Positions 9,001 through 16,558 of a DNA stretch of 64,000 nucleotides are shown piece by piece. The notes beneath the pieces were generated by a model, which worked only from the letters and a program-made list of their open reading frames with translations, did no database searches and had not been told where the DNA came from. This DNA comes from Flavobacteriales bacterium (GTDB lineage: Bacteria > Bacteroidota > Bacteroidia > Flavobacteriales_F > PHOS-HE28): assembly GCA_019638085.1 (NCBI GenBank), contig JAHBUL010000003.1:1-64000 (forward strand), read 5' to 3'. The translations under genes were made by a program, and so were the position numbers. How positions within the stretch are numbered: position 1 is the stretch's first letter; each line of letters begins with the position of its first letter.

Positions 9001-9318
9001 GAACTCCAGGTAGTCCGTGATGATCAAGTTCTCCAACGCACTGCGATAGCGCATGAGCTGCTCCTTCAGGCTCTTGGCATCGAGGTCCACGCCAACGTCC
9101 TTCGCTTCGATATAGCCGACGGGGATCTGCCGCTTGGTGAGGATGTAGTCCGGTGCGCCGCATTCGATGCGCACCGGTTCATTGGTAACGGACACTCCCT
9201 TGCACAGGTCCGTGAGCAAGCGTTGCAGGTCGCCGCGATAGCTATGCTCGGTGGCGCGGCCGCTGCGGTAGAGCTTATCGACGGCGGCGAGGTATTCGGG
9301 GATGGACATGGCTTGCAA
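6040..9318 (-). CDS. restriction nuclease-adenine methyltransferase fusion (type IIG/ISP-like)
   Basis: This 1092-aa protein should both cut and methylate DNA. Residues 50-75 carry a PD-(D/E)xK nuclease signature (PD at 56-57, then E71-A-K73). Residues 310-540 form an N6-adenine methyltransferase with motif I DPATGTGT at 387-394 and the catalytic NPPY at 518-521. The C-terminal 500 residues look like the target-recognition part of type ISP enzymes. The helicase of true ISP enzymes is absent, so it is closer to a single-chain type IIG design. It is divergent from the DUF4365-like gene across 132 bp. The start is the ATG at 9318; the upstream spacer is unremarkable. A pure modification role is less likely given the nuclease motif. 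Confidence 0.85.
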   Translation of the reverse strand: MQAMSIPEYLAAVDKLYRSGRATEHSYRGDLQRLLTDLCKGVSVTNEPVRIECGAPDYILTKRQIPVGYIEAKDVGVDLDAKSLKEQLMRYRSALENLIITDYLEFRFYRNSEPTTSISIAEVVGGKVKPIPANFEKFIAFITDFAAWQGQTITSAKKLASMMAGKARLLADVIEQAVSSDEQSQANTDLRQQLEAFKVILIHDITPKAFADLYAQTIAYGMFAARLHDPSPDSFSREEAAKLIPKSNPFLRKLFNSISGNDLDTRIEWIVDALADIFRATNIDKLLSSFGKGSGREDAFMHFYEDFLAQYDPKLRKSRGVWYTPDAVVRFIVRAVDDILKTEFGLPMGLADASTTQIEVDTQMTDNRTSTGKRKEKRTVHRVQVLDPATGTGTFLAEVVRQVYSEFEGQQGVWPQYVEQHLIPRLNGFELLMASYAMAHLKLDLVLRDTGYDMGQPHGTPNAKNLSAEQQRLRVFLTNSLEEAHPDTGTLFASWLSQEANEANAVKRDTPVMVVLGNPPYSGISTNKGEWISGLIEDYKYVDGEHFGERKHWLQDDYVKFIRFGEHFIEKTGEGVLAYINNHSFLDNPTFRGMRWHLLNTFDKIYVIDLHGNSLKKEVAPDGTADENVFDIQAGVSINLFVRTGQKKKGQLGKVYHADLFGRRDTKYEALTDSNRTGIGFKQITSVAPYFFFQPKDESGREEYSKGLALNELFQVLTNGVTTARDGLVIDIEPKTLEARIRDFSDPRQSDTEIRSKYFGEGMKGKYARGDSRGWKLPEARRNIAEFDHHSIVRPISYRPFDQRSIYYHDNMVDWGREKAMRHFLDGPNIGMAFRRQQLDVRQTYYFIAKEMIADGYIRSDNKGGESIAPLYFYPATTKQTSAVAQGVQPNLDAKLVEQLATGVGLTYTFKPEALFAHGSGRELTPLDVLDYCYAVLHSPTYRDKYKEFLKSDFPRIPFPTDAKKFRALVQLGAKLRQLHLLEWEGIDKYITTYPIAGSNEVTRKMSKKSIGWEATKGGKGRVWINDEQYLDGVPEVAWNFYIGGYQPAQKWLKDRHGRTLTFDDIRHYQRMIVALTETGKVMEEVDEVGVL

Positions 9319-9450
9319 GATGCGGAAGAAAAAAAGACGGTAAGGTAACGGGGTAGTGGCGCATGCAAGCGATCGTGGATAAACGCGCGGCGTTGTTGAA
9401 AAACGCCCCTAAAGACCACGCGATGCACGGACTAAATTGCATGCTCCGGA

Positions 9451-12279
9451 ATGACGACTAAGCCGTCAGACCAACAAACCATGGTACAGCAACGCAGCAA
9501 CCTGCGCAAGAGATCTACACAAGAAATTGAGAGAGCGGCCAACATTCTAATGGTGTCGGTGCTTGACGCGCATTTCAGACTAACGAAGAGCGAGCTTCGC
9601 CCAAATGAACATCATAACGAACGGGGCATAGACTTCTCGATTGAGGTCCAGCGCACAACTGTGCAGACCACAGAAGGTCTTCCAGACCCTGCCTCAAAAC
9701 GCACCCTATTCATCCAGAATAAGGGAACAGACAATAAGCTCTATGTTCGAGTACAAGGTCCGAATAAAGGGTTCATTGCATACCCAATTGACAAGCCGGA
9801 TACGCTGTCATACTTAGCAGAAGATCATGACAACGTTTGCCTGATCACCGTGTGCGACCTAACTAACAAATCTGTCTATTGGTGTCCGATTCAAATTGAC
9901 TACAACCGGTACGTTGAAGAAATTAATGCTATCAAGAATGGGAGCCGAACCAAGGGGAAGAATGACGGGAGCATACAAATACGCATCGACCCCAAGCGAT
10001 GCTTATGGAAGAATGGGAAAGCTAAAACTGGTGGCTTGGGGCTTCTTCTGAAAGATGTTGAAGTAAGTGCTCAACTGATTTTCACACGACAACTTCAGGA
10101 ACGCAACAGATCCCAAATTGGTGAGGATGCTGTAGCGATCGTTGTGGATCATAGTAAGCCACTGCTGGAACAACTCTACCATTACATGATGGAACGCTTT
10201 GGTGAACTGCATCACATGCCAAGCGAGTTTTTCACAAGGAGCTATCCGTTCCGACTAAGTGACTCCTTTCATCCATGGCATGATCAGTTCACATTGACGA
10301 TCGACAATGAAAATCTGGTTGAACTGTTCCAGGCAGTAAAGATTAACGAACTAGGGAAATTGGAGTGCACCGACTCCTCTTGGATAATTGGTGTTACAAA
10401 GCCACTGGAAAAGATTCGATACATACTCAGATGTCTGTCGGCCAGCCACGTTTTCTATATCGTTGGACACAAGTCCCGGAAATGGGCGAGAGTGTACTAT
10501 AACGTTGGCAAGCAGTGTGCCTGTGTTAGATGCCAAATAGAGCGAATGGATTTTCGGGGAGCATTCGATGCGATGTCAGCCGGAGTTGGTAAAACGAACA
10601 ACCTCCAGCTCATGGCATACTCCCATTACAAGGTGGGGAATTTCATCGAGTCCGCAGAGCTGCTTGAAGTAGCCAATGTGGAGCATGGAAGCAACCATGA
10701 ATGGTCACAGCATGTTCTCGCTTCATACAGCCTGTCTAAGCTGAGAACACACCTACGTACCAACTACTGGGGTAAGCAGTCGCCTACTGCGCTCATAGAA
10801 AGGCTCGCCATGAATGACGTGACTACGATTCGCATGTCCTTGCCAAAGGATAAGAACAGTCGTTTTCATGAGTGGGTGGATAAGGGGCGTTTTCATTCGG
10901 AAACGATGTATGAATTATACAAAACCGTATCCAAGATTCGTGACCACTACCACAGCCAGCTTCAAGGCGGTTGGAGCTCGAATGGTGACATTAGCGACCT
11001 CATCAAAGAATTCGCCGACTTGGACGAATTCCTGAGCAAGGACTTCGTGTACTTCGATCGCTTTGATGAATACCGTCAAATTGTTGACGTCTTCAGTGAG
11101 GGACTTTTCGCGTCCCACGCAATTGGAGGTGAACAGAAGAGTCGATTAGGTCATTTTGATGATTGGCTTATCAAAAAGCTCGCATGGAACAGCGACCCTG
11201 GCCGACTCCTGAAACACTTCCATCGCCACCATCTACATGAGATTCAGTATAAGTCATCGGTCTCATCTGGAGAACCATTTGTGGTCGTGTTACTACGAAT
11301 TCTCGCTGATGCTAAACCAGTGGCCAAAGCATTTAAGAAATTGTTTGGCAAGACCAATACGACTTTTATTCAGCAGTACAACAATTTGGCCAGCAACCTC
11401 ATCGTATTTGCGGCCATCTCAAATATAAGCCCCGAGGATGTGAATTTAATCGCATCCAAACTACCTGAAACCCTACGATCTAATACGCTGCTCAATCACG
11501 GCTTTGTAGAGCAAATTTGGCATTTCATTCAAAGGAAGGGGATGCTCATTGATAAGGAGACACTGAAGGCCTTGTTACTTATCGTTCCCAAGTCCGAAAA
11601 GTTGCATCATGGTGACTTGCTCAGTGCTCTATCGAAAGCACTGAGTCCTCATGCCGAAGTAAACCTCTCAAAAATTGAGGTCCAACGCTTCATTGACCTG
11701 ACCGCCGGAAAATGTCCCCTTTGTATGCATGAGCACCCGATTGAATGGTTAATTCCAATTCACCGCGTTTCTAATGGTGAAGGGAGAAAGCTTCTTGAAC
11801 AGAGCATTACATCTCGACTAAGAACGAATTTCCGACCAGAACTTTACTATGCAGCTGTTATGCATGATGTCTTGGACCTGGAGAATGACTTCTTCGATTG
11901 GTTACTCATAGATGCGCAGCCTGTAGCCGACCAACCTAGTTTTAGAGAGGCAATGTCCGGGGAGAAGGATAAGCGACGGCCCATGTTGGATATGTTCATC
12001 AATCTGTGCTTTAAGGAAGGAATCGACTTACGGCACGAGAAATTCTCTGTTTTGCGGGGCTTTGATAGCTATTACGACTGGCTGTTGGATATGAGCGGTT
12101 TCAATTATTCCCAATTCAATGTGAAGTGGGTAGCTGCGCATCAGACCGTGCACTATCTTAATGAAATCCGCAAACACGGTATTATCAAAGACATGCTCTC
12201 CGAGTACCTAAAGAACCGGCGCGACCCTCAAATGGAAAGAGCCTTTTTTAATTTGTACAGGTCCCAGACAGAGGAGTAG
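9451..12279 (+). CDS. large DUF4365-like nuclease-domain protein, 942 aa
   Basis: Residues about 22-200 resemble DUF4365, a PD-(D/E)xK-type domain found in defence loci: D61 in GID, E65, then FIQNKGT with Q89 and K91 standing for the catalytic (E/Q)xK. The remaining 700 residues are mostly helical, without recognised motifs except a CPLC pair near residue 755 that may bind metal. There is no signal peptide. The gene is clearly AT-richer than the genome average. It is divergent from the restriction fusion gene and followed after a 217-bp spacer by a SEC-C gene. A role in phage or plasmid defence is inference from domain and neighbours. Confidence 0.65.
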   Translation: MTTKPSDQQTMVQQRSNLRKRSTQEIERAANILMVSVLDAHFRLTKSELRPNEHHNERGIDFSIEVQRTTVQTTEGLPDPASKRTLFIQNKGTDNKLYVRVQGPNKGFIAYPIDKPDTLSYLAEDHDNVCLITVCDLTNKSVYWCPIQIDYNRYVEEINAIKNGSRTKGKNDGSIQIRIDPKRCLWKNGKAKTGGLGLLLKDVEVSAQLIFTRQLQERNRSQIGEDAVAIVVDHSKPLLEQLYHYMMERFGELHHMPSEFFTRSYPFRLSDSFHPWHDQFTLTIDNENLVELFQAVKINELGKLECTDSSWIIGVTKPLEKIRYILRCLSASHVFYIVGHKSRKWARVYYNVGKQCACVRCQIERMDFRGAFDAMSAGVGKTNNLQLMAYSHYKVGNFIESAELLEVANVEHGSNHEWSQHVLASYSLSKLRTHLRTNYWGKQSPTALIERLAMNDVTTIRMSLPKDKNSRFHEWVDKGRFHSETMYELYKTVSKIRDHYHSQLQGGWSSNGDISDLIKEFADLDEFLSKDFVYFDRFDEYRQIVDVFSEGLFASHAIGGEQKSRLGHFDDWLIKKLAWNSDPGRLLKHFHRHHLHEIQYKSSVSSGEPFVVVLLRILADAKPVAKAFKKLFGKTNTTFIQQYNNLASNLIVFAAISNISPEDVNLIASKLPETLRSNTLLNHGFVEQIWHFIQRKGMLIDKETLKALLLIVPKSEKLHHGDLLSALSKALSPHAEVNLSKIEVQRFIDLTAGKCPLCMHEHPIEWLIPIHRVSNGEGRKLLEQSITSRLRTNFRPELYYAAVMHDVLDLENDFFDWLLIDAQPVADQPSFREAMSGEKDKRRPMLDMFINLCFKEGIDLRHEKFSVLRGFDSYYDWLLDMSGFNYSQFNVKWVAAHQTVHYLNEIRKHGIIKDMLSEYLKNRRDPQMERAFFNLYRSQTEE

Positions 12280-12324
12280 ACTTGAACCGGCACCATGGCC
12301 CAAAGACTACGCCCAATCCCCAAC

Positions 12325-12455
12325 TCTGGCGCGAGCTTCACCGCTCGTGCACTTCCAGTATCGTTCATCACAAACTTAGGTTGGCTCCGCAAGACACAAA
12401 GATGAGTTTCGGTGAAGCTGGCACGAGCACAGGCGCTCGCGCCAGCCAGAGGGCT
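12325..12455. repeat. paired palindromic repeats
   Basis: Two palindromic units (CTGGCGCGAGC with CGCTCGTGC, and CTGGCACGAGC with GCTCGCGCCAG) are also inverted relative to each other, with GAGCTTCACC facing GGTGAAGCT. They belong to the family at 2299. They fill the spacer between two AT-rich genes and could act as a terminator or boundary element. Confidence 0.65.
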
Positions 12456-12496
12456 CGGACATCCTATCTTGTAGCCTCTGAAATAATTCCACTGCA

Positions 12497-13153
12497 ATGA
12501 TTGATTCGTTCATCCGTACGCCCAAGCCCGACGATTCATATGTCCAACAATTGCTTGACCTACTTGATGCTGAATTTGAACCTATTCTAATTCCTTTACG
12601 TGTTGACAGAAGGGCTGTGATGGATGACTGCATTTTGAACGTGCAAAGAATGCAGAAAGAGAAAGGTGGTGCTGTTCAACTTGGATGGCACTTAGCGAAG
12701 ACGGATCTACTCTATGAAGCGATCTTTCATGCCGTTTGGATAGATAAATCGGGGCAAGCAAGAGACATCACACCTAAGCCTTCGGTATTCAAAAATTCGC
12801 ACATCATGTTCGTCCCTGATGATCGGATCGTATACGAAGACAAGGTAATCCCATCAAGGCAAGTCAACTATAAAAACAATGGAGTGATAGATGACTTCAT
12901 TGCGTTCAAATATGCTAAAGAATGTATCGAGTCGACTGGGAAGTATGAAGGGAATTTTCTCCGGATGACTGCTGAGAAGATGTTCCTAGTAAAGAAAACT
13001 GAGGGTCATTTGGCTATTCTCAGTGACTATCTCGGGAAGGGGAACAATGAAAATTCGCCATGCCTTTGCAGAAGTGGGCAACTTTATCGTGATTGCCACG
13101 GTGCAAAGCGCGATGAAATGCTCGATGACCTAATACAGGCAGGACGACAGTGA
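12497..13153 (+). CDS. SEC-C motif protein, 218 aa
   Basis: The C-terminus carries a SEC-C zinc motif, PCLCRSGQLYRDCHG, with the C-x-C-x8-C-H spacing seen in SecA and many small proteins. The first 190 residues are not recognised and contain no signal peptide or membrane segment. The AT-rich composition matches the preceding 942-aa gene. The two are on the same strand, 217 bp apart, and may form one acquired unit. SEC-C proteins are common in defence loci as zinc-dependent accessory factors, but no specific role can be assigned. Confidence 0.75.
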   Translation: MIDSFIRTPKPDDSYVQQLLDLLDAEFEPILIPLRVDRRAVMDDCILNVQRMQKEKGGAVQLGWHLAKTDLLYEAIFHAVWIDKSGQARDITPKPSVFKNSHIMFVPDDRIVYEDKVIPSRQVNYKNNGVIDDFIAFKYAKECIESTGKYEGNFLRMTAEKMFLVKKTEGHLAILSDYLGKGNNENSPCLCRSGQLYRDCHGAKRDEMLDDLIQAGRQ

Positions 13154-13246
13154 TGTTTTCCCATTCCCCCGTTGTCGCAAGTGTTCCTCGCGCTCCCAGA
13201 GCTTCATCCGGGATGCCGTGGGTCACTTGTGGCCACTATAACCCCC

Positions 13247-14125
13247 TCAATGCACCGCCCCCGCATCCACCCCCGCCTCCAATGAAGCCTGCAACGCCAC
13301 GGGCAAGCCATTGAAAAAGTCCAAGCCCGTAACCGCTTCGATCTCGTCCACGCTGGTGCGGTAATCATACCACGGCTGGCTGTTGGCGTACTGGGTATTG
13401 GGCATATCCACGGCGATCACGCGGGTATCGCTTGTCACGCGCTGTAGATCGTTATCGCCCACGGGGAGGATGAGCATCACCTTCCACCAGCGCTCCGGCA
13501 CGGTGATGTTGCCGTTGGCGATGGTATAGGTGGTGCCGCCCTGCGAGCCAGAGCCGCCGCTGCCATATACGCCGGCGTAGATGTAGAGCTCGTAGCCATC
13601 ATAGGCGAGGTCCCGCGAAAAGCTTTCCATATAGGCCCACGTCTGCTGGTTCAGCACGGGGGCCTGCGGCGCGATGTTGGTCATATAGAAGGTGTGCATA
13701 TTGTCCCAGTCGGTGGCGGTGCGGTCGCCGCTGGGGCAGAGGTGCCCGCGATCGAAACCGGTATTGGTATAGTTCCACGTGTAGGCCGTGAAGTAGCCGT
13801 TGGGCAGCAAGGGGTCCGGCGAGAAGCAATCGCAGCGCGGCACCGGGCCGAGCCACTCACTGCTCAGATGCCAGGCTACCCAGCTGGCGGTGCCCCGGCT
13901 GTTGTCATAGGCCAAGCTGAACTGCGGCCTTTCGATGAGGTAGTTGTTGGCGAGCACCACCGAGGCGATGGCCCCGCTAGGGTTGCCCATCGTGAGCGGA
14001 TCGTTGGGGGCGGGCACCGGCGGCGGCGTGGTGGCAGCGGGCGCGGCAGGCGGTTCGGGTTCTTCTTTCTTGCACCCGGCGCTGAGGAGGGCGAAGGCAA
14101 CTACGAGGTAGGCTATGCGGGACAT
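13247..14125 (-). CDS. DNA/RNA non-specific endonuclease, lipoprotein
   Basis: This 292-aa nuclease of the NucA/EndoG (beta-beta-alpha-metal) family probably degrades DNA and RNA outside the cytoplasm. The N-terminus is a lipoprotein signal ending LLSAGC (Cys18), followed by a Pro-rich linker. The catalytic DRGH is at 125-128 and the metal-binding Asn is in MTNIAPQ at about 150. The ATG at 14125 is chosen because it begins the signal peptide. The longer frame to 14314 only translates intergenic repeats. It probably sits at the cell surface and may serve nutrient scavenging. Confidence 0.9.
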   Translation of the reverse strand: MSRIAYLVVAFALLSAGCKKEEPEPPAAPAATTPPPVPAPNDPLTMGNPSGAIASVVLANNYLIERPQFSLAYDNSRGTASWVAWHLSSEWLGPVPRCDCFSPDPLLPNGYFTAYTWNYTNTGFDRGHLCPSGDRTATDWDNMHTFYMTNIAPQAPVLNQQTWAYMESFSRDLAYDGYELYIYAGVYGSGGSGSQGGTTYTIANGNITVPERWWKVMLILPVGDNDLQRVTSDTRVIAVDMPNTQYANSQPWYDYRTSVDEIEAVTGLDFFNGLPVALQASLEAGVDAGAVH

Positions 14126-14149
14126 GGGGGGCAAGATAGCAGCGTGCCT

Positions 14150-14440
14150 GCTGCTGAAGGGCCAAGAGACCTTTGCCCCTGGCCTGAAGAGCCTGAATGC
14201 CGAAAAACCTGCAATGCCAAATACGGCCACAGACCAAGAGAACCGAAGAGCCTGAAATGCCGAACGACCTGTAGAACCAAATGCACCAAAGAACCTGAAG
14301 AGGCCTGTAGCCACCTGCCCCGCTCAACCGAATGCCTGAAGAGCCTGAACAGACCAAGAGGCCTGGAACCGCCTGTGTCAGTTGTCAGTTGTCAGTTGTC
14401 AGTTGTCAGTTGTCAGGCTGACCGCGCCTGAATAGCGTTG
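14150..14440. repeat. composite degenerate repeat, copy 2, with heptamer tandem
   Basis: About 220 bp of degenerate units built on GCCTGAA, GAATGCCGAA and ACCAAGAG are followed by five heptamer units of TTGTCAG at about 14379-14416. In reverse complement these match the word families of 1066-1340. Translation of the stretch gives low-complexity peptide, so no gene is called. Confidence 0.75.
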
Positions 14441-14487
14441 ATCTAAGAGCCTGAAAGCTGAAGAACCGGAGCGCAACGCATCCAACC

Positions 14488-15408
14488 TCACCCCACCTCC
14501 CACGCCACGATCCCCTTGTCATCCCCGGCGGTGATCAACCGGTCGTTCCTCATCCACAGCAGCGCGTTCACCGAGTAGCCATGGCCGCCGGTGTTGCGGT
14601 CCATGCGGCGCAGCGGCGCAAAGGTGGCGGCATCCCAGAGCTTCGCAGTTTTGTCGCGACTGGCCGTGGCGCATTGTGTTCCATCGGGACTGAAGGCCAC
14701 GCGGTAGATGGTGTCCTTGTGCGCCGGGAAGGCTTGCAGGGCCTTGAAGTCGGCATCGGTCCGCCAAAGGCGGAGGTGTCCGTCCTTGCCGCCGCTCACC
14801 AGCACGGGCTTGCCCGGGTGCCAGGCCACACAGTTCGCGCCGATAGCATGGCCGGGCAGGGTGAAGCGTTCGTTGAGGTCGGTGGGGTCGAGGATGCGGA
14901 TGCTGCCATCGCCGCAGGCCACGGCCAGCAGATTGCCGTCGGCATTGAGGGCGAGGCCACGCACCTTATCATCCGTTAGGGGGATCTTGCGCTGGAGCGC
15001 GATGCGGTGCTCGCCTTCGCCGCTGGTGGTCCAGATGGAGATGGAGCCATCGCCGCCGGCCACCACCAACCTGCCATCGGGCAGTTGCTGGATGTCGAAG
15101 ATGCCCTTTACATGTGCGCGTTCCAGCTGCACTTCCTCCCGTTCCACCAGGTCCACCACGTGCAGGCCACCATCTTCATCCCCGATGTAAAGCAGCTCTT
15201 CACTGGGGCGGTGGAGGGCGAAAATGGCGCGGTTCACGCGGGCCTCCACAAGGCCTTGGTCGGGGTCGCTCATGTTCCAGCGGACCACGGATCCATCGCC
15301 GCTGGCGCTGTGGAAAAGACCGGCCACGGGATCGGGGCAGAGTGCATAGATGGGGCCTTTGTGGCCGATGAAGCGGGTGGTGCCGGGGAAGGTTTTGGAA
15401 AGGGGCAT
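14488..15408 (-). CDS. WD40 repeat protein
   Basis: This 306-aa cytosolic beta-propeller has about seven WD-type repeats. Several end in recognisable GH...W spacing, for example SASGDGSVVRW, VVAGGDGSISIW, VSGGKDGHLRLW and TASRDKTAKLWD. No catalytic domain or signal peptide is present, so it is a scaffold for protein binding with unknown partners. It is a single gene flanked by low-complexity repeats on both sides and divergent from the ABC transporter genes. The ATG at 15408 begins MPLSKTF. No obvious Shine-Dalgarno sequence is present, as for many genes here. Confidence 0.9.
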   Translation of the reverse strand: MPLSKTFPGTTRFIGHKGPIYALCPDPVAGLFHSASGDGSVVRWNMSDPDQGLVEARVNRAIFALHRPSEELLYIGDEDGGLHVVDLVEREEVQLERAHVKGIFDIQQLPDGRLVVAGGDGSISIWTTSGEGEHRIALQRKIPLTDDKVRGLALNADGNLLAVACGDGSIRILDPTDLNERFTLPGHAIGANCVAWHPGKPVLVSGGKDGHLRLWRTDADFKALQAFPAHKDTIYRVAFSPDGTQCATASRDKTAKLWDAATFAPLRRMDRNTGGHGYSVNALLWMRNDRLITAGDDKGIVAWEVG

Positions 15409-15418
15409 GGTGCCAAGG

Positions 15419-15540
15419 TACTGAGTCGGTGAGTCGGGAGTCTGGAGTCGTGAGTCCGGGGTCTGGAGTCGGTGAGTCTTGAGTCGGTGAGTCTTGAGTC
15501 GGGAGTCTGGAGTCGTGGGTCGGGAGTCCGTGCACGGGTC
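15419..15540. repeat. GAGTC-based low-complexity repeat
   Basis: A run of degenerate units built on GAGTCGGTGAGTC, GGAGTCTGGAGTC and TTGAGTC fills the spacer between the divergent WD40 and ABC genes. It resembles in style, though not in sequence, the TTGTCAG run at 14379 and the CACCAATCAC run at 25040. It may lie within promoter space of both flanking genes. Confidence 0.8.
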
Positions 15541-15667
15541 GTTCCCTCAGGGTGTAACCAAAGCCATTCTTGGCCGTCCCACCACAAGGCCGCTGATCGG
15601 ACCGCTCATGTGATCCTCACCAGCGACTGCGCATCCTTTCGCATCTTGCCACCGAAAACCCATCCCC

Positions 15668-16558
15668 ATGGACCTGATCATCAAAGGACTCAGCAAGACC
15701 TACGGCAACGGCGTGAAGGCGCTGGACAACGTGAGCCTCCACATTCCCAAAGGCATGTTCGGCCTGCTTGGCCCCAACGGCGCTGGCAAGAGCACGCTGA
15801 TGCGCATCCTCGCCACCTTGCAGGAGGCGGATGCCGGCAGCGTGATGCTGGGCGATATCGACGTGCTGAAGCAAAAGGATGAAGTGCGGCGCACGCTGGG
15901 CTACTTGCCACAAGAGTTCGGTGTGTACCCCAAGGTGAGCGCCTATGAGATGCTGGATCACATCGCCCTGCTGAAGGGCGTTACCGTGAAGAGCGAGCGC
16001 AAGGACCTGGTGGAGGCACTGCTGCAGCGGGTGAACCTGTGGGACCAGAAGAAGCGGCGCCTGAGTGGCTTCAGCGGTGGCATGAAGCAGCGCTTCGGCA
16101 TTGCACAAAGCCTGATCGGCGAGCCGAAGTTGATCATCGTGGACGAGCCCACTGCCGGCCTCGACCCCGGTGAGCGCAACCGCTTCTACAACCTGCTCAC
16201 CGAGATCGGCGAGAACGTGGTGGTGATCCTCAGCACGCACATCGTGCAGGACGTGAAGGAGCTGTGCAGCAACATGGCGATCATCCATAAAGGCAAGCTG
16301 CTTTTTGCCGGTTCGCCGGATGAATCGCTGCGTGGGATCGATGGAAAGGTGTGGGAGAAGAGCATTGCCAAGAGTGAGCTGGAGGGCTATGCGGCGGGCG
16401 GTCAGCTGATCAGCAATCGCTTGGTGGCCGGGCAACCGGTGATCCACCTGTTGAGCGACGTTCCGCCCGGTGCGGGCTTCGTGCTGGTGGAGCCGAGCCT
16501 GGAGGACGTCTTCTTCGGAGCCATCAACCGCAGCAACGTTGAAACCGTAACGGCATGA
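15668..16558 (+). CDS. ABC transporter ATP-binding protein
   Basis: This is a 296-aa ATPase subunit. Walker A GPNGAGKST is at 35-43, the Q-loop is in YLPQEFG, the signature FSGGMKQR follows, and Walker B LIIVDEP comes with the D-loop TAGLD and a switch His in STHIVQD. It resembles the ATPases of the YxlF/CcmA export type with a ~70-residue C-terminal extension. Its stop overlaps the start of the next gene (ATGA at 16555-16558). It therefore powers the permease-peptidase fusion encoded there. The substrate is unknown. Confidence 0.95.
   Translation: MDLIIKGLSKTYGNGVKALDNVSLHIPKGMFGLLGPNGAGKSTLMRILATLQEADAGSVMLGDIDVLKQKDEVRRTLGYLPQEFGVYPKVSAYEMLDHIALLKGVTVKSERKDLVEALLQRVNLWDQKKRRLSGFSGGMKQRFGIAQSLIGEPKLIIVDEPTAGLDPGERNRFYNLLTEIGENVVVILSTHIVQDVKELCSNMAIIHKGKLLFAGSPDESLRGIDGKVWEKSIAKSELEGYAAGGQLISNRLVAGQPVIHLLSDVPPGAGFVLVEPSLEDVFFGAINRSNVETVTA

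Noticed and set aside
7663-9348. Plus-strand 561-aa frame
   Set aside because: Lies wholly over the restriction-methyltransferase fusion, whose motifs are clear, and has shadow-type composition.
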